24,489 nt of DNA from JBNKHH01 sp050290245 (GCA_050290245.1 JBNKHH010000078.1:1-24489), one strand, 5' to 3'. Numbered from the stretch's first letter, positions 7,769 to 15,927 are shown. Notes: generated from the letters alone by a model not told the origin. Numbers and translations are program-made.

Positions 7769-8527
7769 ATGAAGGTCTTGGTGCCTGTCAAACGCGTGAT
7801 CGACTATAACGTGAAGGTGCGCGTGAAGGCGGACGGAAGCGGTGTCGATCTGGCGAATGTCAAAATGTCGATGAACCCGTTCGACGAAATCGCGGTCGAA
7901 GAAGCGATCCGCCTGAAAGAGGCCGGCAAGGCCGATGAGATCGTTGCCGTCTCGATCGGCGTCAAACAGGCGCAGGAAACGCTCCGCACCGCGCTCGCCA
8001 TGGGGGCCGACCGCGCGATCCTGATCGTGGCTTCCGATGACGTCCACACCGACATCGAACCGCTCGCGGTCGCCAAGCTCCTGAAAGCCGTCATCGACGA
8101 AGAGCAGCCGGGCCTCGTGCTCTGCGGCAAGCAGGCGATCGACAACGACATGAACGCTACCGGTCAGATGCTGGCCGCGCTGACCGGCTGGTCCCAGGCG
8201 ACCTTCGCCTCCGATGTGAACATCGACGGTGACAGCGCCACGGTCACCCGCGAGGTTGACGGCGGCCTGCAGACCATCAAGGTCAAGCTGCCCGCGATCG
8301 TCTCGGTCGACCTGCGTCTGAACGAGCCGCGCTATGCCTCGCTGCCGAATATCATGAAGGCCAAGAAAAAGCCTTTGGACGAAAAGACCCCGGCCGATTA
8401 CGGCGTCGACGTGACGCCGCGCCTGGAAATCGTCTCGACCACCGAACCCGAGGCCCGCAAGGCAGGCGTAATCGTCGGATCGGTTGATGACCTTGTTGCG
8501 AAACTCAAAGAAGCGGGGGCTGTGTAA
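7769..8527 (+). CDS. etfB: Electron transfer flavoprotein beta subunit
   Basis: 252 residues. With EtfA it forms the soluble FAD/AMP heterodimer that takes electrons from acyl-CoA dehydrogenases and passes them to ETF-ubiquinone oxidoreductase. The N-terminus MKVLVPVKRVIDYNVKVRV, the CGKQAIDNDMNATGQMLA adenine-nucleotide region, and the EtfB signature VDLRLNEPRYASLPNIMKAKKK (recognition loop for dehydrogenases) are all present. The start at 7769 has GGGAG at 7755-7759; the longer upstream frame is not homologous. The stop overlaps the etfA start as TAATG. The upstream gap has a TTGCAC element at 7703-7708 but no convincing -10 box. Confidence 0.96.
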   Translation: MKVLVPVKRVIDYNVKVRVKADGSGVDLANVKMSMNPFDEIAVEEAIRLKEAGKADEIVAVSIGVKQAQETLRTALAMGADRAILIVASDDVHTDIEPLAVAKLLKAVIDEEQPGLVLCGKQAIDNDMNATGQMLAALTGWSQATFASDVNIDGDSATVTREVDGGLQTIKVKLPAIVSVDLRLNEPRYASLPNIMKAKKKPLDEKTPADYGVDVTPRLEIVSTTEPEARKAGVIVGSVDDLVAKLKEAGAV

Positions 8528-9453
8528 TGGCTGTACTTCTTCTTGCCGAAGTCACCGATGGTGAACTGAACGCCGACGCCACCGGCAAGGCCGTGACCGC
8601 CGCCGGCACCCTGGGTGACGTCACAGTTCTCTGCGCCGGCGCCTCTGCCGCCGCTGCGGGCGACGCCGCCTCGAAGATCGCTGGCGTTTCAAAAGTGCTC
8701 GTCGCCGAGGACACCTCGCTGGGCCATCGCCTGGCCGAGCCGACTGCCGCGCTGATCGTGTCGCTCGCAGGCGACTATAGCCACGTCGTCGCGCCTGCCA
8801 CCACCGACGCAAAAAACGTGATGCCCCGCGTGGCCGCACTTCTGGACGCCATGGTGATCTCGGACGTCTCCGGCGTCGTCGATGCCGACACGTTTGAGCG
8901 TCCGATTTACGCGGGCAACGCCATCCAGACGGTCAAATCCTCGGACACGACCAAGGTGATCACCTTCCGCACCTCAACCTTCGACGCGGCTGGCGACGGC
9001 GGTTCGGCCCCGGTCGAATCCATCAGCGCGGCGGCTGATCCCGGCCTGTCCGAATGGGTCGAAGACAAGGTTGCCGCCAGCGATCGTCCCGAGTTGACCA
9101 GCGCAGGCATCGTCGTCTCTGGCGGTCGCGGCGTCGGCTCGGAAGAGGACTTTGCCCTGATCGAGAAACTGGCCGACAAGCTGGGCGCCGCCGTCGGTGC
9201 CTCGCGCGCCGCCGTCGACTCGGGCTACGCCCCGAACGACTGGCAGGTTGGCCAGACCGGCAAGGTGGTTGCCCCTGACCTTTATGTCGCCGTCGGCATC
9301 TCCGGAGCCATTCAGCACCTTGCTGGCATGAAGGACTCCAAGGTCATCGTCGCCATTAACAAGGACGAAGAGGCCCCGATCTTCCAGGTCGCCGATTATG
9401 GCCTGGTCGCGGACCTCTTCACTGCCGTCCCCGAGCTGATCGAAAAGCTCTGA
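8527..9453 (+). CDS. etfA: Electron transfer flavoprotein alpha subunit
   Basis: 308 residues, the normal size. It binds the redox-active FAD. The C-terminal FAD domain is clear: SGGRGVGSEEDF, then GASRAAVDSGYAPNDWQVGQTG, then the ETF-alpha signature LYVAVGISGAIQHLAGMKDS followed by INKDEEAPIF. The start codon shares a base with the etfB stop, a tight translational coupling. The likely donor in this window is methylsuccinyl-CoA dehydrogenase (mcd, 20300-21982), besides other acyl-CoA dehydrogenases elsewhere. The gene ends 6 bases before the stop of the opposite DUF6473 gene. Confidence 0.96.
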   Translation: MAVLLLAEVTDGELNADATGKAVTAAGTLGDVTVLCAGASAAAAGDAASKIAGVSKVLVAEDTSLGHRLAEPTAALIVSLAGDYSHVVAPATTDAKNVMPRVAALLDAMVISDVSGVVDADTFERPIYAGNAIQTVKSSDTTKVITFRTSTFDAAGDGGSAPVESISAAADPGLSEWVEDKVAASDRPELTSAGIVVSGGRGVGSEEDFALIEKLADKLGAAVGASRAAVDSGYAPNDWQVGQTGKVVAPDLYVAVGISGAIQHLAGMKDSKVIVAINKDEEAPIFQVADYGLVADLFTAVPELIEKL

Positions 9454-9459
9454 GAACCT

Positions 9460-10326
9460 TCACGCCCGGACCTGCGATTGACGCGGGTCCGGCGCATCCT
9501 TGATCCGCATAATCTCCTGAGACAAGTGTTCCGCTGCCCGCGCGTGCTGCCGGGCTCCGGGAAAGGCCAGCGCCGCCTCCCGCTCGGCCTCGGGAAACAG
9601 CTTTCCCTCAATCCGCGCCTCGACCGACGGGTCCTCATCCACAACCTCGACCAACCCTGCAACGTCCGGCATCAGCGCATCCAGCATGGCCCGATCGACG
9701 AATGCGGGCTCGCGATCGCCGTCACGCCCCATACTGTCGTCGGGCGTCCGGCCCGACATCCACAAAAGCACGACCTCACTATCGATCAGGCTCACGATCC
9801 GTCGCATCCGCTGGATCCAGGCCCACTTCAACTCCTCCACCAAGACCTCAAAGGCCGCTGACGATTGCGCAGACAATGTGGTCAGCAGGTGCCCGGTGAA
9901 ATTGATCTCGGAAAAATCGACCTCGGGGAATATCTCGCGCAGGGCCGGAGAAACCGCAAGAAACCGATCATTTCGCCGGGAATGGACGCTGTAAAGGCGG
10001 TTCGACATGTTCTGAGCACCCAACACCTGGAGCACCGTGACATCCGCGCGCGACGCGACGTCCAGCAACCACCGCTCCTCACTGAAGAGCGACAGCCCCG
10101 CCTGGTGCACCCCGAGGTTCGCAACCGGACACCCCAGCCATTCCTGCATCAACGCCGGATATGGGTGCTCGACATACCTGCCAAAGGTCTCCGAGCCGCC
10201 CAACACCGCGACAAAGCCTTTTTTCAAATCGCTGGCCGGGCCGCGAAACTCGAGCCGCGACTCTTCATAGCTGCACAGCTGGTAATCCAGCGCCGGCAAA
10301 TCGTCTCTCACGTGTTCGGACGCCAA
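9460..10326 (-). CDS. DUF6473-type protein of unknown function
   Basis: 288 residues from a TTG at 10326, chosen because GGGAGGGG lies about 5 bases upstream. The open frame continues to another TTG at 10359, and a GTG at 10311 is the third option; no ATG is available. The protein has no signal or membrane segment. It shows LDYQLC, LEFRGP, the GGSETFGRYVEHPYPALM block and VLQVLGAQNMSNRLYSVHSRRNDRF, which I recognise as the Rhodobacteraceae family DUF6473. The GGSETFG block and following strand/helix pattern recall SGNH hydrolases, but a catalytic role is not established. It sits between etfA and the hydroxyacyl-CoA dehydrogenase gene on the opposite strand. Confidence 0.82.
   Translation of the reverse strand: MASEHVRDDLPALDYQLCSYEESRLEFRGPASDLKKGFVAVLGGSETFGRYVEHPYPALMQEWLGCPVANLGVHQAGLSLFSEERWLLDVASRADVTVLQVLGAQNMSNRLYSVHSRRNDRFLAVSPALREIFPEVDFSEINFTGHLLTTLSAQSSAAFEVLVEELKWAWIQRMRRIVSLIDSEVVLLWMSGRTPDDSMGRDGDREPAFVDRAMLDALMPDVAGLVEVVDEDPSVEARIEGKLFPEAEREAALAFPGARQHARAAEHLSQEIMRIKDAPDPRQSQVRA
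9466..9492. terminator. Stem-loop at the etfA / DUF6473 convergent end
   Basis: CCGGACCTGCG (9466-9476), loop ATTGA, CGCGGGTCCGG (9482-9492): 11 pairs with one G-T wobble. It lies 12 bases after the etfA stop and inside the last codons of the opposite gene. A stem this strong could end or protect the etfBA message, but no T-run follows on either strand. Confidence 0.45.
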
Positions 10327-10472
10327 CTGGCCCCCCTCCCATCGGTAATGGTGCTGCAACAGTCATCCAAATGCCTTGAGATACTCCTAAAGACGGAATT
10401 TTAGCCTTTTCGCGCCCTTGCGCCTTGTTCGGACAAACGCATATGGTCGCGCGGGACAACACGAGGCGTGAC

Positions 10473-11348
10473 ATGGACATCAGCAAGGTAGGTGTGATCG
10501 GGGCGGGCCAAATGGGCAATGGAATTGCCCATGTCTTTGCGCTCGCCGGATACGAGGTCATCGTGAATGACATCGATCAGGACGCGCTGGACAACGCGCT
10601 GAAGCTCGTCAAAGCCAACCTCGACCGTCAGGTTTCGCGCGAAAAGATCTCCGCCGAAGAGGCCAACGCCGCCCTTGGCCGGATTTCTACGACGCTGACG
10701 CTCTCCGACCTCGGAGCGACCGATCTCGTGATCGAGGCCGCGACAGAACGCGAAGCCGTCAAATCGGCGATTTTCGAGGATCTGGTGCCCCACCTCGGGC
10801 CGCACACGATCCTGACCTCCAACACGTCCTCGATCTCGATCACCCGGCTCGCCAGCCGTACGGACCGGCCGGAAAAATTCATGGGCTTCCACTTCATGAA
10901 TCCGGTTCCGGTCATGCAACTGGTCGAACTCATCCGCGGAATTGCCACCGACGACGATACCTACCAGACCCTTCTGGCGGTGGTCGAAAAGCTGGGGAAA
11001 ACCTCCGCCTCGGCCGAGGATTTCCCGGCCTTCATCGTCAACCGTATCCTGATGCCGATGATCAACGAGGCCGTCTACACGCTTTACGAAGGCGTCGGCT
11101 CGGTCAAGTCGATCGACAGCGCCATGAAGCTCGGCACCAATCACCCTATGGGGCCACTTGAACTGGCCGATTTCATCGGCCTCGACACCTGCCTCGCCAT
11201 CATGAACGTGCTGCATGAAGGGCTTGCCGATACCAAGTACCGCCCCTGCCCGCTTCTGACCAAATACGTCGAGGCCGGATGGCTGGGCCGCAAGACAGAG
11301 CGCGGGTTCTATGACTACCGCCAGACGCCTCCGGTGCCGACCCGCTAG
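10473..11348 (+). CDS. 3-hydroxybutyryl-CoA (3-hydroxyacyl-CoA) dehydrogenase
   Basis: 291 residues, the monofunctional HBD/PaaH size. It oxidises 3-hydroxybutyryl-CoA to acetoacetyl-CoA with NAD, or runs in reverse. The N-terminal Rossmann motif GAGQMGNGIA starts at residue 10. The catalytic region has NTSSISITRLA and the His of GFHFMNPVPVMQLVE; the C-terminal domain includes FIVNRILMPMINEAV and the HPMGPLELADFIGLDTCL signature. The ATG at 10473 has GAGG just upstream; the longer frame adds no homologous residues. Candidate gene names in databases are hbd, hbdA or paaH. The role is probably butyrate/PHB or C4-CoA turnover, next to ETF and ethylmalonyl-CoA genes. Confidence 0.95.
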   Translation: MDISKVGVIGAGQMGNGIAHVFALAGYEVIVNDIDQDALDNALKLVKANLDRQVSREKISAEEANAALGRISTTLTLSDLGATDLVIEAATEREAVKSAIFEDLVPHLGPHTILTSNTSSISITRLASRTDRPEKFMGFHFMNPVPVMQLVELIRGIATDDDTYQTLLAVVEKLGKTSASAEDFPAFIVNRILMPMINEAVYTLYEGVGSVKSIDSAMKLGTNHPMGPLELADFIGLDTCLAIMNVLHEGLADTKYRPCPLLTKYVEAGWLGRKTERGFYDYRQTPPVPTR

Positions 11349-11450
11349 GCAAACCCGAACAGCGCCAATTCGACCCCGACCGGCCTTTTTCTTTTAAAAA
11401 ATACTCGAAATCTCGCGCCGGGCCGGGGGAACGCTCAGTTTGCCTGGCGC

Positions 11451-11729
11451 CTACATGCCCTCGCCAAACTTGTCAGCTACCAAGGCTTCGATGGCATCGG
11501 CCAGTTCCTCGGCCTGCGGACCGCTGGTCTCGACTTCGATCGCGGTCCCGCGCGAGGCGGCCAGCATCAATAGACCCATGATGCTGTCGCCCGAGGCGCT
11601 CATTCCGTCTTTCGAGACCTCGGCATCGGCGTCAAAATTTTCCACGACTTCGACCAGCTTGGCCGAGGCGCGGGCATGAAGCCCCTTCACATTGATGATG
11701 TCCAACCTTCGAGTGACGCTTCCGTTCAC
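11451..11729 (-). CDS. HPr-family phosphocarrier protein
   Basis: 92 residues with a GTG start at 11729, four bases after the EIIA stop; GGAG lies 7 bases before the GTG. The histidine site GLHARAS gives His18, phosphorylated by enzyme I from phosphoenolpyruvate. The regulatory serine site reads GDSIMGLLML with Ser49, the likely target of HprK three genes upstream in the same operon. No sugar-specific EIIB/EIIC is encoded nearby. This fits the alphaproteobacterial pattern in which HPr and EIIA regulate rather than transport. It is the last gene of the chvI operon. Names used are ptsH or hpr; the symbol is left blank because usage varies. Confidence 0.94.
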   Translation of the reverse strand: MNGSVTRRLDIINVKGLHARASAKLVEVVENFDADAEVSKDGMSASGDSIMGLLMLAASRGTAIEVETSGPQAEELADAIEALVADKFGEGM

Positions 11730-11733
11730 TGCC

Positions 11734-12123
11734 TCACTCCTCTCCCTCGAAACAGTCGATGTACTTGCGCCCGGCCTTCAACGCGGCGTCCACTGCCTTG
11801 TCCAACGGCTTGTGCCGCGACTTTGCCAGCTTGATCAGCATCGGCAGATTCGCCCCGTACAGGATCTTTCGATCCGAAGGGTTGCACGCTCTCAGCGACA
11901 GGTTGGACGGCGATCCGCCGAACATGTCCGTCACGACAACGACACCGTCCCCGGTGTCGACCGCATCGGCAGCCGCGCAAATTTCGGACTGCTTGGCAGC
12001 GCGGTCATGATCCGGCTCGATCGAGATCGCTCGCATGCCCGATTGCTTGCCCACAACATGCTCGACAGCCGCCAGGTATTCCTGGGCCAATCCACCATGC
12101 GCCACAACCACAATGCCGATCAC
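11734..12123 (-). CDS. PTS EIIA component, mannose/fructose-type (ManX-like)
   Basis: 129 residues with a GTG start at 12123 that overlaps the rapZ stop as GTGA. The phosphorylated histidine is His9 in IVVVAHGG. GVVVVTDMFGGSPSNLS carries the second EIIA-Man signature, and ILYGANLPMLIKL the third. It accepts phosphate from HPr. With no EIIB/C partner in the window the likely role is regulatory. The upstream in-frame stretch is rapZ in another frame, which excludes a longer start. In Sinorhizobium the equivalent gene in the chvI region is called manX. Confidence 0.93.
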   Translation of the reverse strand: MIGIVVVAHGGLAQEYLAAVEHVVGKQSGMRAISIEPDHDRAAKQSEICAAADAVDTGDGVVVVTDMFGGSPSNLSLRACNPSDRKILYGANLPMLIKLAKSRHKPLDKAVDAALKAGRKYIDCFEGEE

Positions 12124-13034
12124 GCGCTCTTCCCTACGCCCAACGACGGGTCCAATCCCCGCCGCTCTAATTCCCGATGCCGAGTTGACACCTGCCACCC
12201 CTGATCCGCAAGTGACTTCGCAAGTTTTTCCGCAACGGCAACGGACCTGTGTTGCCCGCCGGTACACCCCAATCCAACCGTCAGATAAGTCTTGCCCTCT
12301 TCCTTGAAGGCCGGCAGCAGGCTGAGGACAAGTTCGGACACGCGGGCAAAGAAATCCGAAAACCTCGGGTCCGCCGCGACATAGTCGGCGACGTCGGCGT
12401 CACGACCGTCCCGGTCACGCAACCCGGCCTCCCAATGAGGGTTGGCCAGAAACCGTACGTCGAAGATCATGTCCAGCCCACGCGGCAGCCCGCGCTTGTA
12501 GGAAAAACTCTCGACCGAAATCGACATAACCCCGCCAGTCTCCCGACTGAATCGCCGTTCGATCTCGGCGCGTAGATCGTGGGGCGTCATGTCCGACGTG
12601 TCGATCATATGATCTGCGCGGTTGCGCATCGGCACCAGCATTTCCATCTCGCGGGCAATCCCGATCTCGGCGGATTCCGACGGGGCAAGAGGATGGCGGC
12701 GTCGGGTTTCCGAATATCGTTGCAACAGAACATCGGGCCGGCAGTCCAGGAACAGCAATTCTGACGAGATGTCCTCGGAATCCGCGATCCGGTCCAGAAC
12801 AGTCACCACCGTGTCGACCGAGAAATCCCGGTTGCGCACGTCGATCCCCAGGGCCAACGGCGGCATGGAGGCTGGTCCGTCAAAAACCCGGTCCAAGAGC
12901 GACAATGGCATGTTGTCGATGGTCTCATAGCCCAGGTCTTCAAGCGCGCGGGTCGCGGTCGTCCGACCGGCACCCGAAGCCCCAGTCACCAGGACGGCGC
13001 GCGCATGCCTCTCGTTGTCCCGTCTATCCGCCAT
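12120..13034 (-). CDS. rapZ: RapZ/YvcJ-family nucleotide-binding protein
   Basis: 304 residues from the ATG at 13034 (a GTG two codons earlier at 13040 has no usable ribosome site). The N-terminal P-loop domain reads GASGAGRTT at 18-26, with Arg24 where E. coli RapZ has the Walker A lysine. ALEDLGYETIDNMP follows, typical of the family. The C-terminal domain has GLGCTGGQHRSVAVAEKLA, which in E. coli forms the binding site for GlmZ RNA and glucosamine-6-phosphate. In enterobacteria RapZ tunes glmS mRNA through small RNAs; that RNA partner is not known in this class. The start overlaps the hprK end by 11 bases. Confidence 0.93.
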   Translation of the reverse strand: MADRRDNERHARAVLVTGASGAGRTTATRALEDLGYETIDNMPLSLLDRVFDGPASMPPLALGIDVRNRDFSVDTVVTVLDRIADSEDISSELLFLDCRPDVLLQRYSETRRRHPLAPSESAEIGIAREMEMLVPMRNRADHMIDTSDMTPHDLRAEIERRFSRETGGVMSISVESFSYKRGLPRGLDMIFDVRFLANPHWEAGLRDRDGRDADVADYVAADPRFSDFFARVSELVLSLLPAFKEEGKTYLTVGLGCTGGQHRSVAVAEKLAKSLADQGWQVSTRHRELERRGLDPSLGVGKSA

Positions 13035-13461
13035 CGACACGGCCCTTTTTCAGTACAAGACGCAACATAGACGGGAATGCCGGCGCCTCAACCTTGCGCA
13101 GCAGAGGAAGACGAACACCTGCGATCACGGTTTCGCGCGCCTCGGGCAGGCGCTCGGTTTCAACCTCGTCCAGATCGACGACCGCCCTTGCCCAGGCCGT
13201 AACGGGCTCCACGCGCAGAAGGCCCACGCCGCGCGCTTCGACCAACCCCTTCAAAGGGGCCGGCGCCGACATCATCAACGCACCTTCACGGGGCGTCAGG
13301 ATCACACGGTCATCGGCCACAAGACCTGCGCCGAGGCCCAGGAGTTCGATTGCCAGGGATGACTTTCCGGCACCCGACCGCCCGGTGATCAACAGGCCCG
13401 AAGCGCCGAATGCGATGGCCGAAGCATGCAGGGTGACCGACCCTTGCGACGGAGCGGACAC
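13024..13461 (-). CDS. hprK: HPr kinase, kinase domain only
   Basis: 145 residues from a GTG at 13461, ten bases after the chvG stop. A TTG at 13494 inside chvG would give 156 residues; neither has a clear ribosome site, so coupling to chvG translation is likely. Only the C-terminal kinase/phosphorylase domain is present, as is usual in Alphaproteobacteria; the N-terminal domain of Firmicutes HprK (about 130 residues) is absent. The P-loop is GRSGAGKS at 27-34, and the HprK signature is seen as VEARGVGLLRVEP. It should phosphorylate HPr on Ser49 and perhaps also dephosphorylate it. Confidence 0.93.
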   Translation of the reverse strand: MSAPSQGSVTLHASAIAFGASGLLITGRSGAGKSSLAIELLGLGAGLVADDRVILTPREGALMMSAPAPLKGLVEARGVGLLRVEPVTAWARAVVDLDEVETERLPEARETVIAGVRLPLLRKVEAPAFPSMLRLVLKKGRVDGG

Positions 13462-13471
13462 CGGCGCCGGC

Positions 13472-15175
13472 TCAGACCGGAAGGCCGACGACAAAGCGCG
13501 CGCCGAGCGGCTCCGAAGTCACGTCGGCATCAGTCGGACGGATGTTTTCGGCCCAGATCACGCCGCCATGAGCCTCGACGATCTGTTTCGAAATCGCCAG
13601 ACCCAGACCCGAGTTGTTGCCGAAATGGTCGACGGGCCGTTCGGTATAGAACCGGTTGAAAATCTTGGTCAGCGCCTGTTCCGGGATGCCCGGCCCCGTA
13701 TCCTCGACCACCACCAAGACGCGGTTCTCGCGCTTTCTGACCCAGATGCGGATCGCGTCGCCGTCGTCGCAGAAGCTGATCGCGTTGGTGATCAGGTTGA
13801 CGAAGACCTGCGCCAGACGGCTTTCCAGACCCTCGATCACGATCGGATCGGACGGCATGTCGGTGATGAATTCGACACCCTTTTCGCGCGCTTCATTGCC
13901 AAGGTATTCGGCCAGCGCCCCGATCATCTTCAACAGATCAAAGGCCTCTTCTTCTTCCTTGACCAACTCGCTGTCCAGGCGCGACGCATTGGAAATATCG
14001 CTGACCAGCCGGTCGAGGCGGCGCGTGTCATGCTCGATCACGTCCAGCAGTTTTTCGCGCTGGTCGTCCCGCTTGGCGAACCGTAGCGAAGCTACCGCCG
14101 AACGCAGCGACGCCAGCGGGTTCTTGATCTCGTGGGCCACGTCGGCGGCGAATTGTTCGTTGGCGTCGATCCGGTCGTACAGCGCGGTCACCATGCCGCG
14201 CAATGCACCGGAAAGTCGGCCGATCTCGTCGGGGCGTGCTGTCAGGTCGGGGATACGCACCCGGCTCGGGCTAAACTTGCGGGCGTTCTTCTCGCGCCCG
14301 ATTTCGGCGGCGGCGGCCAGGTCCGAAAGGGGGTTCGCAATAGTCGATGCCAGCACCAGGCTGAAACCGACCGAGACCAGGATCGCGATCACGAACATCT
14401 GCAGGATCTGCTCGCGCTCGGCGCGCACCAACCCGTCGATTTCGCCGGCCGCGCTTGCGATCGCGACGGCCCCGATGGCCGTTCCTTCCAGGCGGATCGG
14501 CGTCGCGACGGTAAAGATCGTGCTGCCGTGCCGGTCGACCGAAGTGCGCACTTCGGCGCCGTTCTTCAGCGCCGAGCTGACCAGCCCTTTCACCAGCGTT
14601 GCATTATCGGTGTCCACGTCGGGGCGATCGCCATTCCGCCCGAAAATCGAAGACACGCCGTCCCACAGCGTGTCCAGGAAATCGGTGATCAGCGTCGAGC
14701 GTTCGTCCGGCCTGAGCGCGTCCACGGCCGAGGGTCGCCCCCCGCTTTCCACCGTCGCGACCAATGTCCCGGTCGCGTCATACACAAAGACCGAAGCCCC
14801 CGATGGTATGATCAAAGACGACAACAACGGCGCGACGCGCTCATCGTCGAAATCATTCAGGCTGGCCAATTCCCCATCGGCGAATTGCGCGCCCAGGAAA
14901 CCCGAGATCAACTCGGCCTCACTGACGATGGCGCGTTCGCGTTGATAGACCAGACTGTCGCGGAACGGGTTCAGAAATAGAACCCCCGCCACGAGGACGA
15001 GGATTGCCAGAAGGTTAAACGTGATGATCTTGCGCGCAAGCGGCGACCGGTTCATGGCGATCACGCCACGCCGGTCCCGTTTTGCACGCGCCTCGCTCTC
15101 GGCGGCCGCGTCGGCTCCAAGCCAATCCTCGCCCAGGACCACATCGGCCTGGCCGGCTGGTTTGACGCCCTCCAT
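13472..15175 (-). CDS. chvG: Sensor histidine kinase ChvG (ExoS/BatS type)
   Basis: 567 residues from the ATG at 15175, chosen for the GGTGGGGG site upstream; a GTG at 15196 touching the chvI stop would add 7 residues. Order: cytoplasmic N-terminus, membrane segment at about 47-68, a large periplasmic sensor of about 190 residues, second membrane segment at about 258-277, HAMP domain, HisKA with His348 in FAADVAHEIKNP, and HATPase with the N box NLITNAISF and G box EDTGPGIP. ChvG responds to acid or envelope stress in Agrobacterium and Sinorhizobium. The N-terminal tail before the first membrane segment is Asp/Ala-rich. Partner is the adjacent ChvI. Confidence 0.93.
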   Translation of the reverse strand: MEGVKPAGQADVVLGEDWLGADAAAESEARAKRDRRGVIAMNRSPLARKIITFNLLAILVLVAGVLFLNPFRDSLVYQRERAIVSEAELISGFLGAQFADGELASLNDFDDERVAPLLSSLIIPSGASVFVYDATGTLVATVESGGRPSAVDALRPDERSTLITDFLDTLWDGVSSIFGRNGDRPDVDTDNATLVKGLVSSALKNGAEVRTSVDRHGSTIFTVATPIRLEGTAIGAVAIASAAGEIDGLVRAEREQILQMFVIAILVSVGFSLVLASTIANPLSDLAAAAEIGREKNARKFSPSRVRIPDLTARPDEIGRLSGALRGMVTALYDRIDANEQFAADVAHEIKNPLASLRSAVASLRFAKRDDQREKLLDVIEHDTRRLDRLVSDISNASRLDSELVKEEEEAFDLLKMIGALAEYLGNEAREKGVEFITDMPSDPIVIEGLESRLAQVFVNLITNAISFCDDGDAIRIWVRKRENRVLVVVEDTGPGIPEQALTKIFNRFYTERPVDHFGNNSGLGLAISKQIVEAHGGVIWAENIRPTDADVTSEPLGARFVVGLPV

Positions 15176-15196
15176 ATTGACCCCCACCGCGGTCAC

Positions 15197-15898
15197 TTAC
15201 TCTTCGTTATATCGATATCCGATACCGTACAGCGTTTCGATGGCCGAGAAATCATCGTCGACCATACGCATCTTCTTGCGCAGGCGTTTGATGTGACTGT
15301 CGATCGTGCGGTCGTCCACGTAGACCTGATCGTCATAGGCGACGTCCATCAACTGGTCGCGGCTCTTCACGAAGCCGGGGCGCTGGGCCAAGGCTTGCAG
15401 AAGAAGGAACTCGGTCACCGTCAGCGACACTTCGCGACCCTTCCAGGTCACCGAGTGGCGCAGCGGATCCATCCGCAACTCTCCGCGGGTCAAAACCTGG
15501 GCCGTGTCGACTTCGCCCTCCGCGTCTCCTGCAATCACCTCCTGGCGGCGCAACAGCGCACGGATGCGTTCAACCAGCAGCCGCTGCGAGAAAGGTTTCT
15601 TGACGTAATCGTCGGCGCCCATGCGCAGGCCGAGCACCTCGTCGATCTCGTCATCCTTGGATGTCAGAAAGATGACCGGCATCGAAGATTTCTGGCGCAC
15701 CCGCTGAAGCAGGTCCATGCCATCCATCCGCGGCATCTTGATGTCGAAGACAGCCATATCCGGCAGTTTCTTGTTGAAGGCATCGAGCGCCGCTTGCCCG
15801 TCGTTATAGGTCTCGACCTCGAAACCTTCGGCTTCCAGGGTCATCGAGACCGACGTCAGAATATTCCGGTCATCATCGACCAGTGCGATTCTGGACAT
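15197..15898 (-). CDS. chvI: Response regulator ChvI, OmpR family
   Basis: 233 residues. Receiver domain at 1-120 with the acidic pocket DDD at 8-10, phosphoacceptor Asp52 in AVFDIKMPRMDG, Thr79-region LTSK, and Lys in DDYVKKPF. Winged-helix DNA-binding domain at about 135-230 with LTVTEFLLLQALAQRPG and VDDRTIDSHIKRLRKKM, ending YGIGYRYNEE. AAAGGA lies upstream of the ATG. It is the first gene of the six-gene minus-strand operon and is divergent from pckA, the same arrangement as in rhizobia. A promoter and one of the GGCGCTTA boxes lie directly upstream. Confidence 0.95.
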   Translation of the reverse strand: MSRIALVDDDRNILTSVSMTLEAEGFEVETYNDGQAALDAFNKKLPDMAVFDIKMPRMDGMDLLQRVRQKSSMPVIFLTSKDDEIDEVLGLRMGADDYVKKPFSQRLLVERIRALLRRQEVIAGDAEGEVDTAQVLTRGELRMDPLRHSVTWKGREVSLTVTEFLLLQALAQRPGFVKSRDQLMDVAYDDQVYVDDRTIDSHIKRLRKKMRMVDDDFSAIETLYGIGYRYNEE

Positions 15899-15927
15899 GA
15901 GTTGTTCCTTTTACTGCTCTAGAACGC

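Noticed and set aside
11734..12267. Longer EIIA start that would fuse 48 extra residues
   Set aside because: The extra part is the rapZ 3' end read out of frame; the GTG at 12123 places His9 correctly for the EIIA-Man family.
13656..14945. Plus-strand open frame of 429 codons opposite chvG
   Set aside because: Ser/Arg-rich low-complexity product with no recognisable fold; it is a shadow of the well-supported chvG gene.
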